From NCBI GenBank assembly GCA_029706075.1, contig JAINUG010000052.1:4669498-4733497 (forward strand): a stretch of DNA of 64,000 nucleotides. Reading direction: 5' to 3'. Below, piece after piece: positions 23,561-35,304 of the stretch (positions within the stretch are counted from its first letter, which is position 1; every line of letters starts with the position of its first letter). The position numbers and the translations under genes were made by a program. The DNA is from Aldrovandia affinis (Eukaryota; Chordata; Actinopteri; Notacanthiformes; Halosauridae). Under the pieces are notes generated by a model. That model had not been told where the DNA came from. It did not search any database and saw only the letters and a program-made list of their open reading frames with translations.

Positions 23561-24511
23561 GTTTAGGTTACATAATTGTGTTTTGTTTTTTTAAATCTAA
23601 ACAACCATTTTTTGCCCCCCGTGTGAGGAAAATAAAAACTCCAGCCCAGCATCATCCGCTGCCAAGTTAAAAGCACGCCTAATACAAAAAGAAACGTACA
23701 GTGGCAATGACTTCAAACATCAAACAATGAAAAGGGGTGAATTGATTTCTAATTAAGAGGATGAGAGAAGTCACTCTGGGTCTTTTAAGAGAAGAAAGAA
23801 GAAGACCTTGGAGCAAGGTCTGATCGTTCCCCTTTGAAGCACGGATCAAAAAAGCACTTCGAATTCCACCGGAGAACAAACTGCCATCAAACTCGGGACA
23901 GAATTGGAAAAGGTTTGCCCTTTCATTAAAAGACACAGAAAAACGGAATCACACATTTCTCTCCTGAAAATTGGACCACTTGTGCCCCGCTGTGTGGCAG
24001 CACTCAAACTATTACCAACTGTGACACAAAGCGGGGGGGAATCACGTTTCACGCGACCTTATTAAACTTGTTGAACGTCCGCTTTACCTGGCTGCCTACG
24101 AAATCTAGGACTGATTTTAAAGTGCTGCTGACAACTTAAAAGCTATTAAACTGAATTCACAACAACAGGTGCTTGATACAAGAGCACTTGGTAAGGCCTC
24201 TTCTACCTCCACGGTTAGTGAGGGGAGTCAGACACCGTCTCGATATTTAGGATGGGCCTTCTTCCCAGCATTGGCTGTTTCAGAGTATGGTAAAGCCATT
24301 ACTTCACAACACCTGGAGGCGAGGCTTACGCAACAAGATCTCAATCCGATTATGTCCTGTTTATGCCTCACAGATCCTTCCTGCTTGAGCCTAATACTTT
24401 CGAAATGACTAATCTTTATATATATAAAAACTTTTATGATGGCACACTTGAGGCGTTAATAATCGTAACCAAGAAAAATAACCCTGAGTAATGGTGTCTT
24501 TCGTTATTATT
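23561..24511. other. Unique stretch; nothing recognised
   Basis: Small open frames only (largest 85 codons), none with recognised domains. Confidence 0.5.
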
Positions 24512-24684
24512 ATTTTTTTCAGATTTTTTCCTGCTTTCTCACAATCTAGTAGCCAATTGTACCCTCTAATTATTTGTACTATCCCCGTCCCTGTGTTATG
24601 AGTCCGCCGCCTGCAGCTCCTGGCTGCAGTGGGAAACCTACATGTAAAAACAGTGCCTTGACCAGTTGCGCCACTCGGAGGCCC
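24512..24684 (-). mobile_element. tRNA-derived SINE (family B tail, second head type), internally deleted
   Basis: Minus strand: the head GGGCCTCCGAGTGGCGCAAC has a box A, followed by CCCACTGCAGCC as in the copies at 59965 and 62345. The tail is GGGTACAATTGGCTACTAGA then an A-rich end. At 173 bp it lacks about 200 bp of body. Confidence 0.78.
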
Positions 24685-25216
24685 GTGTCCGCACCTTTAA
24701 ATCAGACTGGAGCCATCCTCCCCCCTCCTTGCTTATAAGCATGGCAGCAAGCCTTAACAAGTTTCACCTGTTGGAAAACCTGAGGTGCAATGTTTTTAAA
24801 TATCTCTTCGGCGGATCTTCTGCATCGCTAAAGGCATTTAAAAAGTTTTTACACAAGAAGGGTGCCTTTTTCAAAACAAGCTATTTCCAAAGGGCACCTT
24901 CTCGTATACCAGGCCACCCACTCGAGCAGCGCTCCTTTCGACCTCTTCTCCAACACACGTTGCCAATTTTAACTGGAGCTACAACTGAGCCTGTTGAACA
25001 GTGTCTACCTTCTGGGGATACCTCATTTTATGAGAACTCCACACCTCTAATGTTTAGAACAGCCAATCCTGCATTTGAACGACAGCTTGGATAAACGTAG
25101 CCAACGTAGCCAAGGAGGTTGCATTGATGAAACTACTAAAAGGCTGGGCTATAAATATGGTTAATGTCCTACGCACATACTGGTACTGATAGGGTGTGAA
25201 GGATTTTGGAGTTATA
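24685..25216. other. Unique stretch with a 142-codon open frame, unrecognised
   Basis: The plus-strand frame at 24666-25094 begins inside the SINE head and has no known domain. It is most likely chance. Confidence 0.4.
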
Positions 25217-26209
25217 TACAGTACACAGCATAAATGAGTACACCCCCTCTCAACATAAAGATATATTTCCATTTCTAAATGATCACCATTACAATTCATG
25301 GGAAGATGACAAAATTGAAATGTATTAAACATATACTTAATAACAACATAGAAAGATATGTCATCAATATCTGTAAAATAAGTAAATTACTTTGCAACTT
25401 TGCTTAAATCAAGGGTTGCAAAAATGAGTACACCTGTGATTAAATTAAACAAATATGTAATATTCTAGTACTTAGTATGTCCTCCGTTACTTTTAAGTAC
25501 TGCACTGACCCTGCTTGGCATCGAGTGTACAAGTTCACGACATATTGTCACGTCTATCCTGTTCCACTCCTGGAAGATGACCTCCTTGAGTGCCTTGATG
25601 TTTGATGGGGAGTGCTGCTCAACTTGTCTCTTCAAAATTCCCCACAGGTGCACAATAGGGTTGAGGTCGGGTGACATACTTGGCCACTGCAGCACTTTCA
25701 CCTTGTTCTTCCTTAAGAATGCAGCAGTGGCCTTGGAAGAATGTTTAGGGTCATTGTCATGTAGGCATGGGACGGTATGAGATTTTGACTTAATGATAAC
25801 CTTGGGAAAAAATACCGCGGTATACCATTACCACGGTATTAGCGCGGCGGCAGCGCACCTCTAAAATCTGGGTAAAAAAACAAACAGATTTTTTTTTACG
25901 ATTTCTTTTATTTTAACAGAATATTTGTTCAATATTTTTGTAAACTTTATACTGTAAAACTATTATTTTCTGAAAAATAAAACACTTCAAAATAAGTATT
26001 TTGGGATACAGTTCGGGTGGTTCACCTCCTATTTCGAACCTGGCTGCCATGACTGAATCAACGTGGAGCAGACGACAAATCTCACTGACTCCACAACTGA
26101 CTCCGCGCGCAATGCCGCCATAAGTAGAATTCTGCACCAAGTGAAATTCGGAATCTCAATTACCTTAGGTTCGTTTTCGGGGGGGTGCATAGATTTTCGG
26201 CATAGCATT

Positions 26210-26969
26210 AGTGGTCCCTCGCTATAACGCGGTTCACCTTTCGCGGAATCGCTGTTTCGCGGATTTTTTTAGTGCAATTTTGCATGCTTTTTTTTTTACA
26301 GCGTATGAACGCGCATTGTGTTCTGCGTCCTGATTGACAATGGTCTACAGTTCATTACAGTTCTCAAATATAATCGAAGGTGGCATGTCTGTTTATAAGA
26401 ATCTTTTCGCCCAGAAGAAAAAACAGCGCCAACAACTACCCATAACTATGTTCTTCACCCGAAAAATGACACCTGCTCCAAGGCCTTCAGTGGAAAAAGA
26501 CGCTACAGCGGAGCGGCGCCAGGACGAAGAGGCACGGTCAAAGGAACTGTGAAATACGCGCGAGTCACTATTAATAATTTCTTATGTGTCCATCCTCGTA
26601 GGTTGATCATTAAAATTAAATTTGTTTCTAAAAGCTATCATATTTATGTATATGGAAAACGTTTATATTTTTATTTCTCAAATAAATGTTTGGGCCTGAA
26701 AACAGCTTTGATCTTTGGTTTCATTCTATAATACTGTACTTATTTTTTTAAATCTACGAAGGTTTGAACTTTGAGAGTGTTTAAACAAGAGAGAAATGTG
26801 AGAAAATGTTAATGCCTGTCTGAGAAAAGTGTATAAAGTGTGTGGTGAGGGGTTTTACAGCCTTAAAACATATATAATAATTGTAAAAAATAAAGCTGAC
26901 TACTTCGCGGATTTCGCCTATTGCGGGTTATTTTTAGAACGTAACCCCGCGATAAACGAGGGACCACTG
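26210..26969 (+). mobile_element. pogo/Tigger-like element inside the hAT
   Basis: The ends are GTGGTCCCTCGCTATAACGC and the reverse complement of CAGTGGTCCCTCGTTTATCG, followed by TA at 26970. The left terminal CA is missing. AT-rich interior with TTCGCGGAT repeats near both ends. A family with these ends is widespread in vertebrates; Tigger assignment is from memory. Confidence 0.75.
26334..26552 (+). pseudogene. Possible pogo/Tigger transposase C-terminal remnant
   Basis: A 72-codon frame with LFAQKKKQRQQLPITMFF, a basic segment followed by a short hydrophobic patch, resembling the tail of Tigger-type transposases. The DDE domain is absent. The assignment depends on its location in the element. 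Confidence 0.4.
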
Positions 26970-28201
26970 TATTTTTTTTTTTTGCTTCTTTTAATAAAAA
27001 ATACCGTAGAGCATATACCGTGGAAACTAAATGTTTGTAGTTAGTTATACCGTGGCCTGTTATACCGCGGTATACCATTATTACGGTAACCGTCCCATGC
27101 CTATTGTCATGTTGAAAAAGTGCCCAACCACCCAGGGTGTGGAGAGAGGGTAGCATCTTCTCTTTCAAGATTTTGCAGTACATCTGCGAATTCATTCAAG
27201 TACAATTCCCCCACACCTCACTCATACATCCCCATATAAGAACTTTACCACCGCCGTACTTCACTGTGGGGACCATGCACTACTCACTGTACTCCTCCCC
27301 CTTGCGACGCCATACATTTTGGATGCCATCAGATCCAAAAAGATTGACTTTGGTCTCATCAGACCAGAGTATGAATTCTCAAAAGTGTTCACCTTTGTCA
27401 ATATGGGCCTCGGCAAAGGCTAAACAGGCTTTCTTGTGCTCTGGCTTCAGCAGTGGCTTCCTGCGTGGACGATAACCATGCATTCCACTTCTATGCAGGG
27501 TGCGTCTTACTGTGTGAGATGAAACAGTCACTGCAGCTTTCCACAGCTTTTACCAGCTCTGAGGCACTTGCTTTGCAATTCTCCTGCACTTTTCTCAGCA
27601 AAAATCGCTCATCACGAGGTGAAAGCTTACGGCGACGGCCTGAATGTTTCAGGGAGCTTGTCACAGGTCCATCCTTTTTAAATTTCTGTATCACTTTTAC
27701 TACTGTGTTCTGACTTAATAACAGTGATTTGCTAATCCTCTTGTACCCATGTCCTCTTTTGTGCAATGAAATAATTTTCTTTCTCAAGCCTGCAGACAAT
27801 TCTCTCCCATGTGGTGCCATTGTTGTCAGCATTAAGTCAGAGTGATTCAATGGGTGAAGTACCACTTTTAATTGTCAATCAATTACACCTATTTGAGTGT
27901 GATGGTTCAACAGACTCATCTGTTGATCAATTGCCCTTAACTAGCACCAGAAAACATTTTATCAAGTTTTATTTAGTAACTTTCAGGAGGGTGTACTCAT
28001 TTTTGCAACATCGCCTTTTATCATTTTGATATGAAAAACATTTTTCAGTTTGGTATTGACATGTTTCATTGGTAACTGATGAACCAGAGTTGCTGGAACA
28101 TTACATCATATAGGAACTCCAAATATGTCTAATTTGTAAAGAGAGATAGTTGAATTTGTTAGGTTTCAGAGGGGGTGTACTCATTTATGCTGTGTACTGT
28201 A

Positions 28202-29869
28202 TGTTATCTTTATCTGGCCTGTTCATTTACAGTGGTCTCCATATGGGCTTTTTGAGATTGTGTTTTTAAGTTGCACAAAGAGATTACAATTGAAGGCCCC
28301 CCACCTCAGAGTTATGGTCGACAGCTTGGCGAGCTCCATCTCGGAGCTGGTTGGCGATGGTTCGACTTTCCAGACCACAACGATGCAGCGACGGTTCAAA
28401 AATTGCCAGAAAAATTCCAAGCCCTAAATGTAATCATTGCACTTCCTTCAAACATAGTTACTTTGTTCCTCTCCCTTGCTTCGAGTCTGGTGAAAAACAG
28501 AATGTGTGGGAGGAGGCCATCTTGCCCAAGCATCGTTAGTCACTGTCGAAAGAGACTCGTGACCTACGCGCACCTATATCTTTTTGATAAAGACATTGTA
28601 TGTGAAAGGCTATGTAGCACAGTTGTGTCAAACTCAAAGCTGTTCCATCGAGGGCCGAGTGTACGCAGGTTTTTGTTACAACCAGTGCACTATACTAGAT
28701 AATTTCAATGAGTTCTCCTCCTAGGTTGAAGTGAGCGAATTACTGAAATTGCCTGTGTGGCCCATTGGTTTTGCTGGGCTGAAAATAGACTGCCGGAGGA
28801 AGGTGAACTAGAAGCCTCGTCCGTAGAAGATGGAAGGCCCTTCTAAAGGCCAGTGCGCAGTGTTTAAAAGAAGGTGGTGGCGACCGGACCCCGGACCTAA
28901 AGACTGACTGACAACGATTACGGGCGTCAACCATCTTGAGTCCAACTGACGCAAGACAGCTTGATTATCAAAGCTTGATTAATCTTGATTAATCGTTTAA
29001 TCTTGTCTTATCGCAGGTGGTTGAGTAAGGTCCGCCTCTCAGAGGAAGGCAAAGATTTCAGGCGATCGTTGTGCTACAAATATGGTTCTGTGGAGGCGAT
29101 TGCCATTCGCAGAGAAGACGAAACCTAAATACCTCAGGAATAACTCAGTCCTGGCGTGGGGCGTGGAGTTTCCAGAGAAACCTAGGTTTTTGGTCGTGTC
29201 CGTTTCACAGCGCGAGAGCCCCATTATGTTAAGCCCTCTCGGGGAAATGCGGCTTAAAGCACGGACCCGCTCACCCGGAACCCGCCTCTTGTTCTTGGGC
29301 GCCGTTCCGTTTTGTTTCCTCAGAGGTCAAACAGACGGTCCAAATCTGACTCAGTGGCGCGTGAAGCGGCTGTGAGCACCGCACCGAGCAATGGCTCTCC
29401 CGGTGAAAGAAGAGAAATGGTGCAGTACAACAGAACGTTCCGGTAAGCCCTCGTAATCCAGCGTTACAAAACGACTTTGAAACAGACTAATACCCATCTG
29501 CTGCGGTGGCTGGGCAGGGCCTTGCTGAAATACTACGCAGGCCTACCCTTCCGTTTCTTCTTAGCCTTCTCTCCTCGATTCCTGGACCTCTAAATCAGCA
29601 AGACGCAGCCATGCAGAACGGGCCTGCCGTGCACGGTATTGATTCTGGGACGAGAGTAACATGGGGGCAATGCTGCTCCATCAAACACTGCTCACGCTCT
29701 GCAACAATTAGACTAGAGATCATGTCCCGCCCGAACACAAGGTGACATCGCCGCAGGTCAGGAAATGTACCCTTTCCCACAAAATGATGGCCTTCAAAAA
29801 AAAACGTGGATAAATGAACCCAGGGTGTGCACGCTCACGTGTTACAGTCATTTTCTTTTCTGAAAAACG
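28202..29869. other. Unique stretch with traces of a MITE end
   Basis: GTGTCAAACTC...GAGGGCCGAGTGTACGCAGG near 28626-28672 looks like one end of a fish hAT-type MITE, much decayed. TTGATTAATC repeats lie near 28972-29000. The rest, with moderate CpG at 29240-29400, is unrecognised. Confidence 0.45.
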
Positions 29870-30056
29870 TAGGTGTCTAAATTATTGCCACCCGTACATA
29901 TTATATTAAATAAAAAAAGGTTAATACTGCAATAAGTTCTACTTATTCAAGTTCTCAGACTTAAGGAACTGTATTGTGGCATTCCACAACTTCCTGTTTC
30001 ACTAAGGTATAAAAATTAGGTAATGCACATGTAAAATCCCTTTGTCATCCATCACC

Positions 30057-30722
30057 ATGGGGAAAGCCAAAGAACTGTCAAATCAAAAGTGACAGATCGA
30101 TGTTGACAGATACAAGTCAGGTAATGGGTATTAAAGACAATATTAAAGATAATAAGTCCCCCAAGGCTTGGGGAGGGGGTGGTGGTTGGGTTTTTTTCTT
30201 TAAAAAAATAAAAAAAAAGTCAGGTAATGGGTACAAAAAAATACATACAGTCCAACATACCATTACCCACTGTTAGGCCAATAATCAAAACGTTTCAAAC
30301 ATCTGAAACAGCTGCAAACTTTCCAGGAAGAGGATGCAAGTGCACGTTGTCCCCACACGCAGTGAGGTAGATGGTGAGGGAGGCAAATAATAGCCCAAGG
30401 ACCACAGTTCAAGAACTGCAGACTTTAGTTACGTCTTGGGGTTACAAAGTCTCAAAATCAACCATAAGACGCCACCTCCATACCAACAGGCTCTTTGGAA
30501 TGGTTGCACAAAGAAAGCCAGTGAACAAATGTAATCGTCTGGAGTTTGCCAAATGTCATTGGAACCATGACTGGAACAGGGTGCTATGGTCAGATGAGAC
30601 CAAAATGGACCATGTACACCCTCAGCATGTTTGGCGTCAAGAGGGATGCATACAAGGAAAAGCACCTCATACCTACCATCAAATATGATAGTGGATCATT
30701 GATGCTTTGGATTTGCACCATG
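30057..30722 (+). pseudogene. Tc1 transposase pseudogene, N-terminal half
   Basis: Starts MGKAKELSNQK then a stop at codon 12, matching the N terminus of several fish Tc1 transposases. An 86-bp insert follows shortly after. Downstream the helix-turn-helix region and VLWSDETKMDHVHPQHVWRQ are readable, so the first catalytic Asp is kept. The DNDPKH and DLNPIE blocks are absent. Broken by stop, insertion and truncation. Confidence 0.85.
30114..30233 (+). mobile_element. 86-bp retroposed insert with A-tail and 17-bp TSD
   Basis: AAGTCAGGTAATGGGTA occurs at 30114-30130 and 30217-30233. Between them is an 86-bp piece containing CCCCCAAGGCTTGGGG, a GGTGGTGGTTGGG run and an A-rich end. Long exact duplications with an A-tail indicate LINE-driven retroposition of a very short template. 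The template is not recognised. Confidence 0.85.
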
Positions 30723-30976
30723 CACTTCTGAACTTTAAATGTATTCTATAAACCCAACATGATCACCCATTCATCATTTTTCCTGAGTGTCTCTTTTGCC
30801 TCATGCCTTTGTGGATCGTGTACCTGCAAGCACAGAAATGTCTCTTCTGTTCTAGAACCACAAACGTGACGGCCTCCAGTTTCATTTTTTTTCTCAACCG
30901 CGAGGCCTTGCTTCCTCTCCGTTCCCATTTCATTGTGAAGCAAGGCAACAAAGGCCCAAGGGATTAGTCTGATCAC

Positions 30977-31345
30977 TTTTTTTTTTTTTTTTTTTCTTTA
31001 GTAGCCAATTATACCCTCTTTTCATGTAAAGTTTTCATGTCAGCCTCCCCTCATATTGTGAGCTCGCTGCCGTAGTCCTGAGACCGGCAGTGACATGCGG
31101 CGGAGCACCGCCTCCTTCGAGCCGGAACTCGCCAAGCCGTCAACTGTAACTCCGGTACACATAGAGCCACTCTTATAAGGCAGGGAGCTCATATCGGCTT
31201 CCCTCGCCCCTCCCTGGGGCGGACAGCCACCCCCTAGTGGCACTCCCGGCCAGAGCCAAACTGGCGCGGCCGGTGCAATCGAACCATATCTCACGTAGGC
31301 AAGCCAGTTAAAATGCATTGGCTGGAGCAGTTCTGTAGGCCCCTT
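30977..31345 (-). mobile_element. tRNA-derived SINE (family B body), near full length, diverged head
   Basis: Poly-T on plus (30977-30995) is the A-tail. The tail motif GGTATAATTGGCTACTAAAG, the body GGGGGTGGCTGTCCGCCCCA and box B GGTTCGATTGC are readable on minus. The head beyond box B differs from the other copies. At about 369 bp it is close to the 375-bp reference copy. Confidence 0.83.
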
Positions 31346-33441
31346 CGCTAACATTAAACGACTTGGCTGCCGGCAGCCTCCGGTTTCAATTTAAAACACA
31401 AAACCTCCTGTGCCCCGTCATTACACGCATGGCACTGCTGTCGCATTTAACCTGTGCCAGCAATCAAATTTGTGCCTCATTCCACACCGGCTGGAAATGG
31501 GAAGTATCCCAACTGTATTAGGCCATTTATAAATATCCGAGGGATAGATTACATTAACCTTTTCCAAATGAAAGCCAGAACAAAGATGGAGAAAGAAAAA
31601 AACCTCCCTCAGTCCACACACTCTGGCCTGTAATCTGAGCTCAGTCGTTTGTAATGCTACGCGAGCGGCATTCTGGATTTAAATGAGAAAAATTTGACAG
31701 GAAAATTAAGAGCGTTGCAAAATCGCGGTAGCTGGTTATGCCGACAAGCTAATCAATTAAATAAGAAAATAAGAAAACGCATTTTCCATTAACGCCACAA
31801 ATCACAACTCTGCAGTCAGTGCTCAACGCTAAGGGTAGTAGAGAATTACTGTGTGTGGGGGGTCTTCTGTCGTGACATAGTCATAGTTCACATACGGGTT
31901 ATAGCACAAAGCCCACGCGAACACGCCATACGCATTTCTTTACAACTATAGAGGACAACCAAGAGAGATAAACAAAGGGAGTGTGTTCATTGAAGGGATA
32001 CTGATAATTGGAACAGGGCATACAGTGAGCTGGCATAGCAGGCAGATGGTGTAGGAAAAAAAAGGCACCTCTCCAAACCTGTTACTCTTACTTGAGGAAG
32101 GGGAGTTAACAAATCGCAAAGAATTTGAAGGCTACTGCAACATCATGTAACCAGGAACTAAAATACAGCTTCTAATAAGACGAAAATGAGGAAATACATG
32201 AAACGTTTGACGCATATAAATATGACTTATTAACCTTTATTTGGCATCAAGTTGGTCAACAGACAACTACAGTCATTTCTCAATGACAACATGGGGAAAC
32301 AAGTCGGGTTGGTAATGCGAGGGTTGTTTCAGCCAATCAGGTGTCAGGTTGAGAAAGCCAGTTTAGGAACTTGACCAGGACACCAGCCCAGGTCATATTG
32401 CCTGAATCCCAAATGCTCAAAAGCTCTTAAAAGCTGCAGACTACTTCGTTAGCAACCAATGTTTTAAACACAGCGACAAACGTTGTGGCATCATATCATC
32501 TACTGAGGACAGGTGTCACAGGGGAGTGTGAACCATCTATGTCCTTATTCATACACTCTCTTCAACCACAGCTTCAAATTTTAATTATGAAAAAGGGGAA
32601 TACTATTTACAGAATAATTCTCTCCCTGTGTTGAGTCCTGTGATTTTCCAGAACACAGCTGGGACTAACAAAAAGCAATTTTCCTGTGAAAGTGAGTGGC
32701 CCCATTCCAATATAACCCCCCTTTGATTAAGCACAAAGGATCTAGCGCTCTGTCTTCAGAATTATTATGAGAATTATTATTATGAGACCCACATATGAAA
32801 TAGCTTTTTTTCTGTCTCATAGGGACCATAGTTAAAGTTTGCATTCATAAAATGCCACAGTATCTTTGCCTCCCTTCCCACCAAACAACAAATTAATCCA
32901 GAGCAGAGAGTCCATTCTCATTTGGGCAGGATGGTATTCCCAACCAAAAAGATTTAACAGTACAACAATCCAATAATTTAATTAACGCACATAGACCGAC
33001 ACCCTTTATCATAATTTGACCCAGAAATTTGTGGTCCGCGAGTCCGTTTAACTATCGGAATAATGAGAAACGCGCCGTAATAGAAGGGCTGAGAAAATGA
33101 ATGTGTCCTTTGCGTTTCTGGTTCGCCGCAAGCTCTCCTCACAACGAAAGAGAGGGGTGATTGGTGCAGACAGGTAGGCACTAGGCGCCAAAGTGAAAAA
33201 CAAAACAACAGGAGGAGGAAAACATTGGAGCCCATTCACCAACTTAGCAGCACGGTGTCAGATTGCCCGACATTGAAACAACGCATTAGCAAAAAAAACA
33301 AAAAAAAACGGTCTCCCTGACGTCAAATAAAGCTGTACCCTGCCCCAACCCCCCTATCCACACTCTTCATCTCATCTCCTGAAGATGACTCAGCCTGCAT
33401 GCTTCACACCATTTAAGCGGTTACATTAGTTCCACCGAACG
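31346..33441. other. Unique AT-rich stretch; no gene recognised
   Basis: No repeat family or exon recognised apart from short A-rich runs (33283-33308). Confidence 0.5.
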
Positions 33442-33535
33442 GTGTGTGTGTGTGTGTGTGTGTGAAGGGTTCACGCGGCGTGAATTGCAAAGCTGTGAAA
33501 CTGAAAAAACTAATGCAAAAAAAAAAAAAAAAAGA
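33442..33535. repeat. (GT)n and poly-A tracts
   Basis: GT dinucleotides at 33442-33463 and an A run of about 17 at 33517-33533. Confidence 0.9.
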
Positions 33536-34370
33536 TATCCAAAGCTCGCCGATGCCTGACTGTGCGCAATGTGGAGGCGTAGAACCAAGACTTCCTCCAG
33601 CTTTTAAGTCCACCTGGCGCCCTGCGGCCTCAGAACCCAGCAATTTGCGCGGCTGACATGATGTCGCCAAGCGGAGTGCTGCGCGTTCGCCTGCTCGCGA
33701 GACACCGCGCCGTATCCATGAAAATATGAGTCTGCTCTGTAACTACGGCCCCGCACTCACGGTGTCGGGCGAGAAGGAGCATTAGCACGCTAACGTCCAG
33801 TCCCCCTCCTCCCTCCACCCCCGCAATAACACTGCGGTGGTACGCTCCAGCACTGTGGCCCTCTGCGGTTAACAAACGCTGTGCTGCAGGGGGCAGGCTC
33901 GCGGACAGAGCCAAGCGACCTGGCCTTCCACTGCGCAGAGTGGAAGAGTCGCAGAAAATGCACGGCGCGTTTCCTTTTATTTTTTTTTTTTTTGATATAT
34001 GAACGTGCCCGTTTACGCCCGTACTCAGGCGCGCAACGTCAAGCGAAGCCGACATGCATAATTCAATCCGCTTCACGCCTGAGTCATTACGGATCGTGCT
34101 CGGAAGCCATTTTCTGTGGGTGTGTGGTGCACATTCTGTGAGAAAATGAGTCTTGTGCATGCACATTTAACATTGCGTTACCTATGTGCATGAGTGTGAA
34201 AGAGAAAGAGAAAGAGAGGTAGAGAGAAAAGAAAGAGACGAGCTCTCTGAAGGGAGTGGTGTGCACTGTATGTTTAATGTGTTATATTTTCCCTAAACTA
34301 TAAAACTGAAACATTTTTGTTTCCTCATCTGCATCGATCCCCGGTGTCAGCAATGTCTATCAGTAACAAA
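33536..34370. other. Moderately CpG-rich unique stretch
   Basis: CpG-containing DNA at 33640-34070 with poly-T at 33977-33993 and a GA tract at 34198-34235. A 178-codon minus frame (33630-34166) has no recognised domain. Confidence 0.4.
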
Positions 34371-34788
34371 TGAAGAGGCTGCCACTCGCTCTCAGCCATA
34401 ATCAGGTATCCCAGAATCCACCACTCGCTCTCAGCCATAATCAGGTATCCCAGAATCCACCGCTCGCTCTCAGCCATAATCAGGTATCCCAGAATCCACC
34501 ACTCGCTCTCAGCCATAATCAGGTATCCCAGAATCCACCACTCGCTCTCAGCCATAATCAGGTATCCCAGAATCCACCACTCGCTCTCAGCCATAATCAG
34601 GTATCCCAGAATCCACCACTCGCTCTCAGCCATAATCAGGTATCCCAGAATCCACCACTCGCTCTCAGCCATAATCAGGTATCCCAGAATCCACCACTCG
34701 CTCTCAGCCATAATCAGGTATCCCAGAATCCACCGCTCGCTCTCAGCCATAATCAGGTATCCCAGAATCCACCACTCGCCACACTGAG
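34371..34788. repeat. 36-bp minisatellite, about 11 copies
   Basis: The unit is CCACTCGCTCTCAGCCATAA then TCAGGTATCCCAGAAT. Copies are almost identical; the main variant is CCGCTCGC for CCACTCGC in two units. Since 36 is a multiple of three and no frame has a stop on either side, 12-residue repeats appear on both strands, but nothing else supports coding. Confidence 0.97.
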
Positions 34789-35262
34789 GTTCCACCCATG
34801 GGGATCAGAACACAGGGGCATTCTGGGAAATATAGTGGCTATGAGACCGTATGATGAGCAAATTCAACTCAGGTCCCTTAAGGAGTTTTTATGAAGAATT
34901 GCCTTGTAAACTTGTATAGCTCATTTTTATGAGATAAAAACATAACACATAACATTTGCAACTGAAACTCTTGTCATTGAAGCATCTTGTCGAGCAGAAG
35001 GCGTAGGATTAAGTCAAGCGTTGTCATGCTCATGGTGTTCCTCGTTAAAATTAGACCGTTGTGTGGTGAGCAGTAATATCTTTGACGTGCCTTTGTGTCA
35101 GATAAAGGCGCGCTATTACGGTGTACCAAAGCATTAAATAATAAACCAAAAACACTGGATTGAGGAGATTTCTATTACACCAATGATTGAGTTCTCTTTT
35201 TAGGCTATGAATATGAATTTTGCTGAAGCTGTGAAGACATTCTACGGAACTGGGGCATTATG
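34789..35262. other. Unique stretch; nothing recognised
   Basis: AT-rich, no gene signal. Confidence 0.5.
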
Positions 35263-35304
35263 TTACATTCATTTAGCAGACGCTCTTATCCAGAGCGACT
35301 TAAA
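35263..35304 (-). mobile_element. L2/UnaL2-type 3' tail fragment
   Basis: On minus: GTCGCTCTGGATAAGAGCGT then CTGCTAAATGAATGTA. CGCTCTGGATAAGAGCG is the 6-bp stem with GGATA loop found at the 3' end of UnaL2-type LINEs and their SINEs. The 5' extent toward 35420 is unclear. Confidence 0.75.

Larger units (their letters stand above)
25754..27111. mobile_element. Non-autonomous hAT element with exact 8-bp TSD
   Basis: TTGTCATG at 25754-25761 and 27104-27111 flanks an element whose ends are TAGGCATGGGACGGT and its reverse complement. Internal ends carry ACCGCGGTATACCATTA-type repeats. No hAT transposase was seen inside. It contains a pogo-like element at 26210-26969; without it the hAT is about 580 bp. 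Confidence 0.93.
25465..27820 (-). pseudogene. Tc1 transposase pseudogene, interrupted by hAT
   Basis: The N terminus begins [20 protein letters not shown] at 27820, with paired helix-turn-helix motifs ([20 protein letters not shown]). The frame shifts near 27500-27530. WSDET marks the first catalytic Asp (near 27355). The hAT sits exactly in the codons for the HDNDPKH motif, which holds the second Asp. The third block reads DLNPIVHLWGILK, with Val where the family has catalytic Glu (GTG for GAG). It is inactive for several independent reasons. Confidence 0.92.
25219..28199 (-). mobile_element. Tc1/mariner element with IR/DR ends, split by a hAT insertion
   Basis: The outer ends CAGTACACAGCATAAATGAG and reverse complement are flanked by TA (25217-25218, 28200-28201). 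The motif AAATGAGTACACC occurs again about 190-200 bp inside each end (about 25422-25434 and 27990-28004 on the other strand), giving the inverted-repeat/direct-repeat layout known from Sleeping Beauty-like elements. Removing the inner hAT (1342 bp plus one 8-bp duplication) leaves about 1.63 kb, the normal autonomous length. Confidence 0.95.
29872..30745 (+). mobile_element. Tc1-like element, 3' truncated, with a small retroposed insert
   Basis: Begins after TA (29870-29871) with GGTGTCTAAATTATTGCCAC, a Tc1-type terminus. It carries the N-terminal part of a transposase and is lost after about 30720, before the second and third catalytic blocks. The right boundary is uncertain. Confidence 0.8.

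Noticed and set aside
24666..25094. 142-codon open frame as a gene
   Set aside because: It starts in a SINE head and has no recognisable motif.
34325..34894. 12-residue repeat proteins on both strands (156 and 174 codons)
   Set aside because: They arise from a 36-bp minisatellite whose period is a multiple of three; no splice, start context or homology supports coding.
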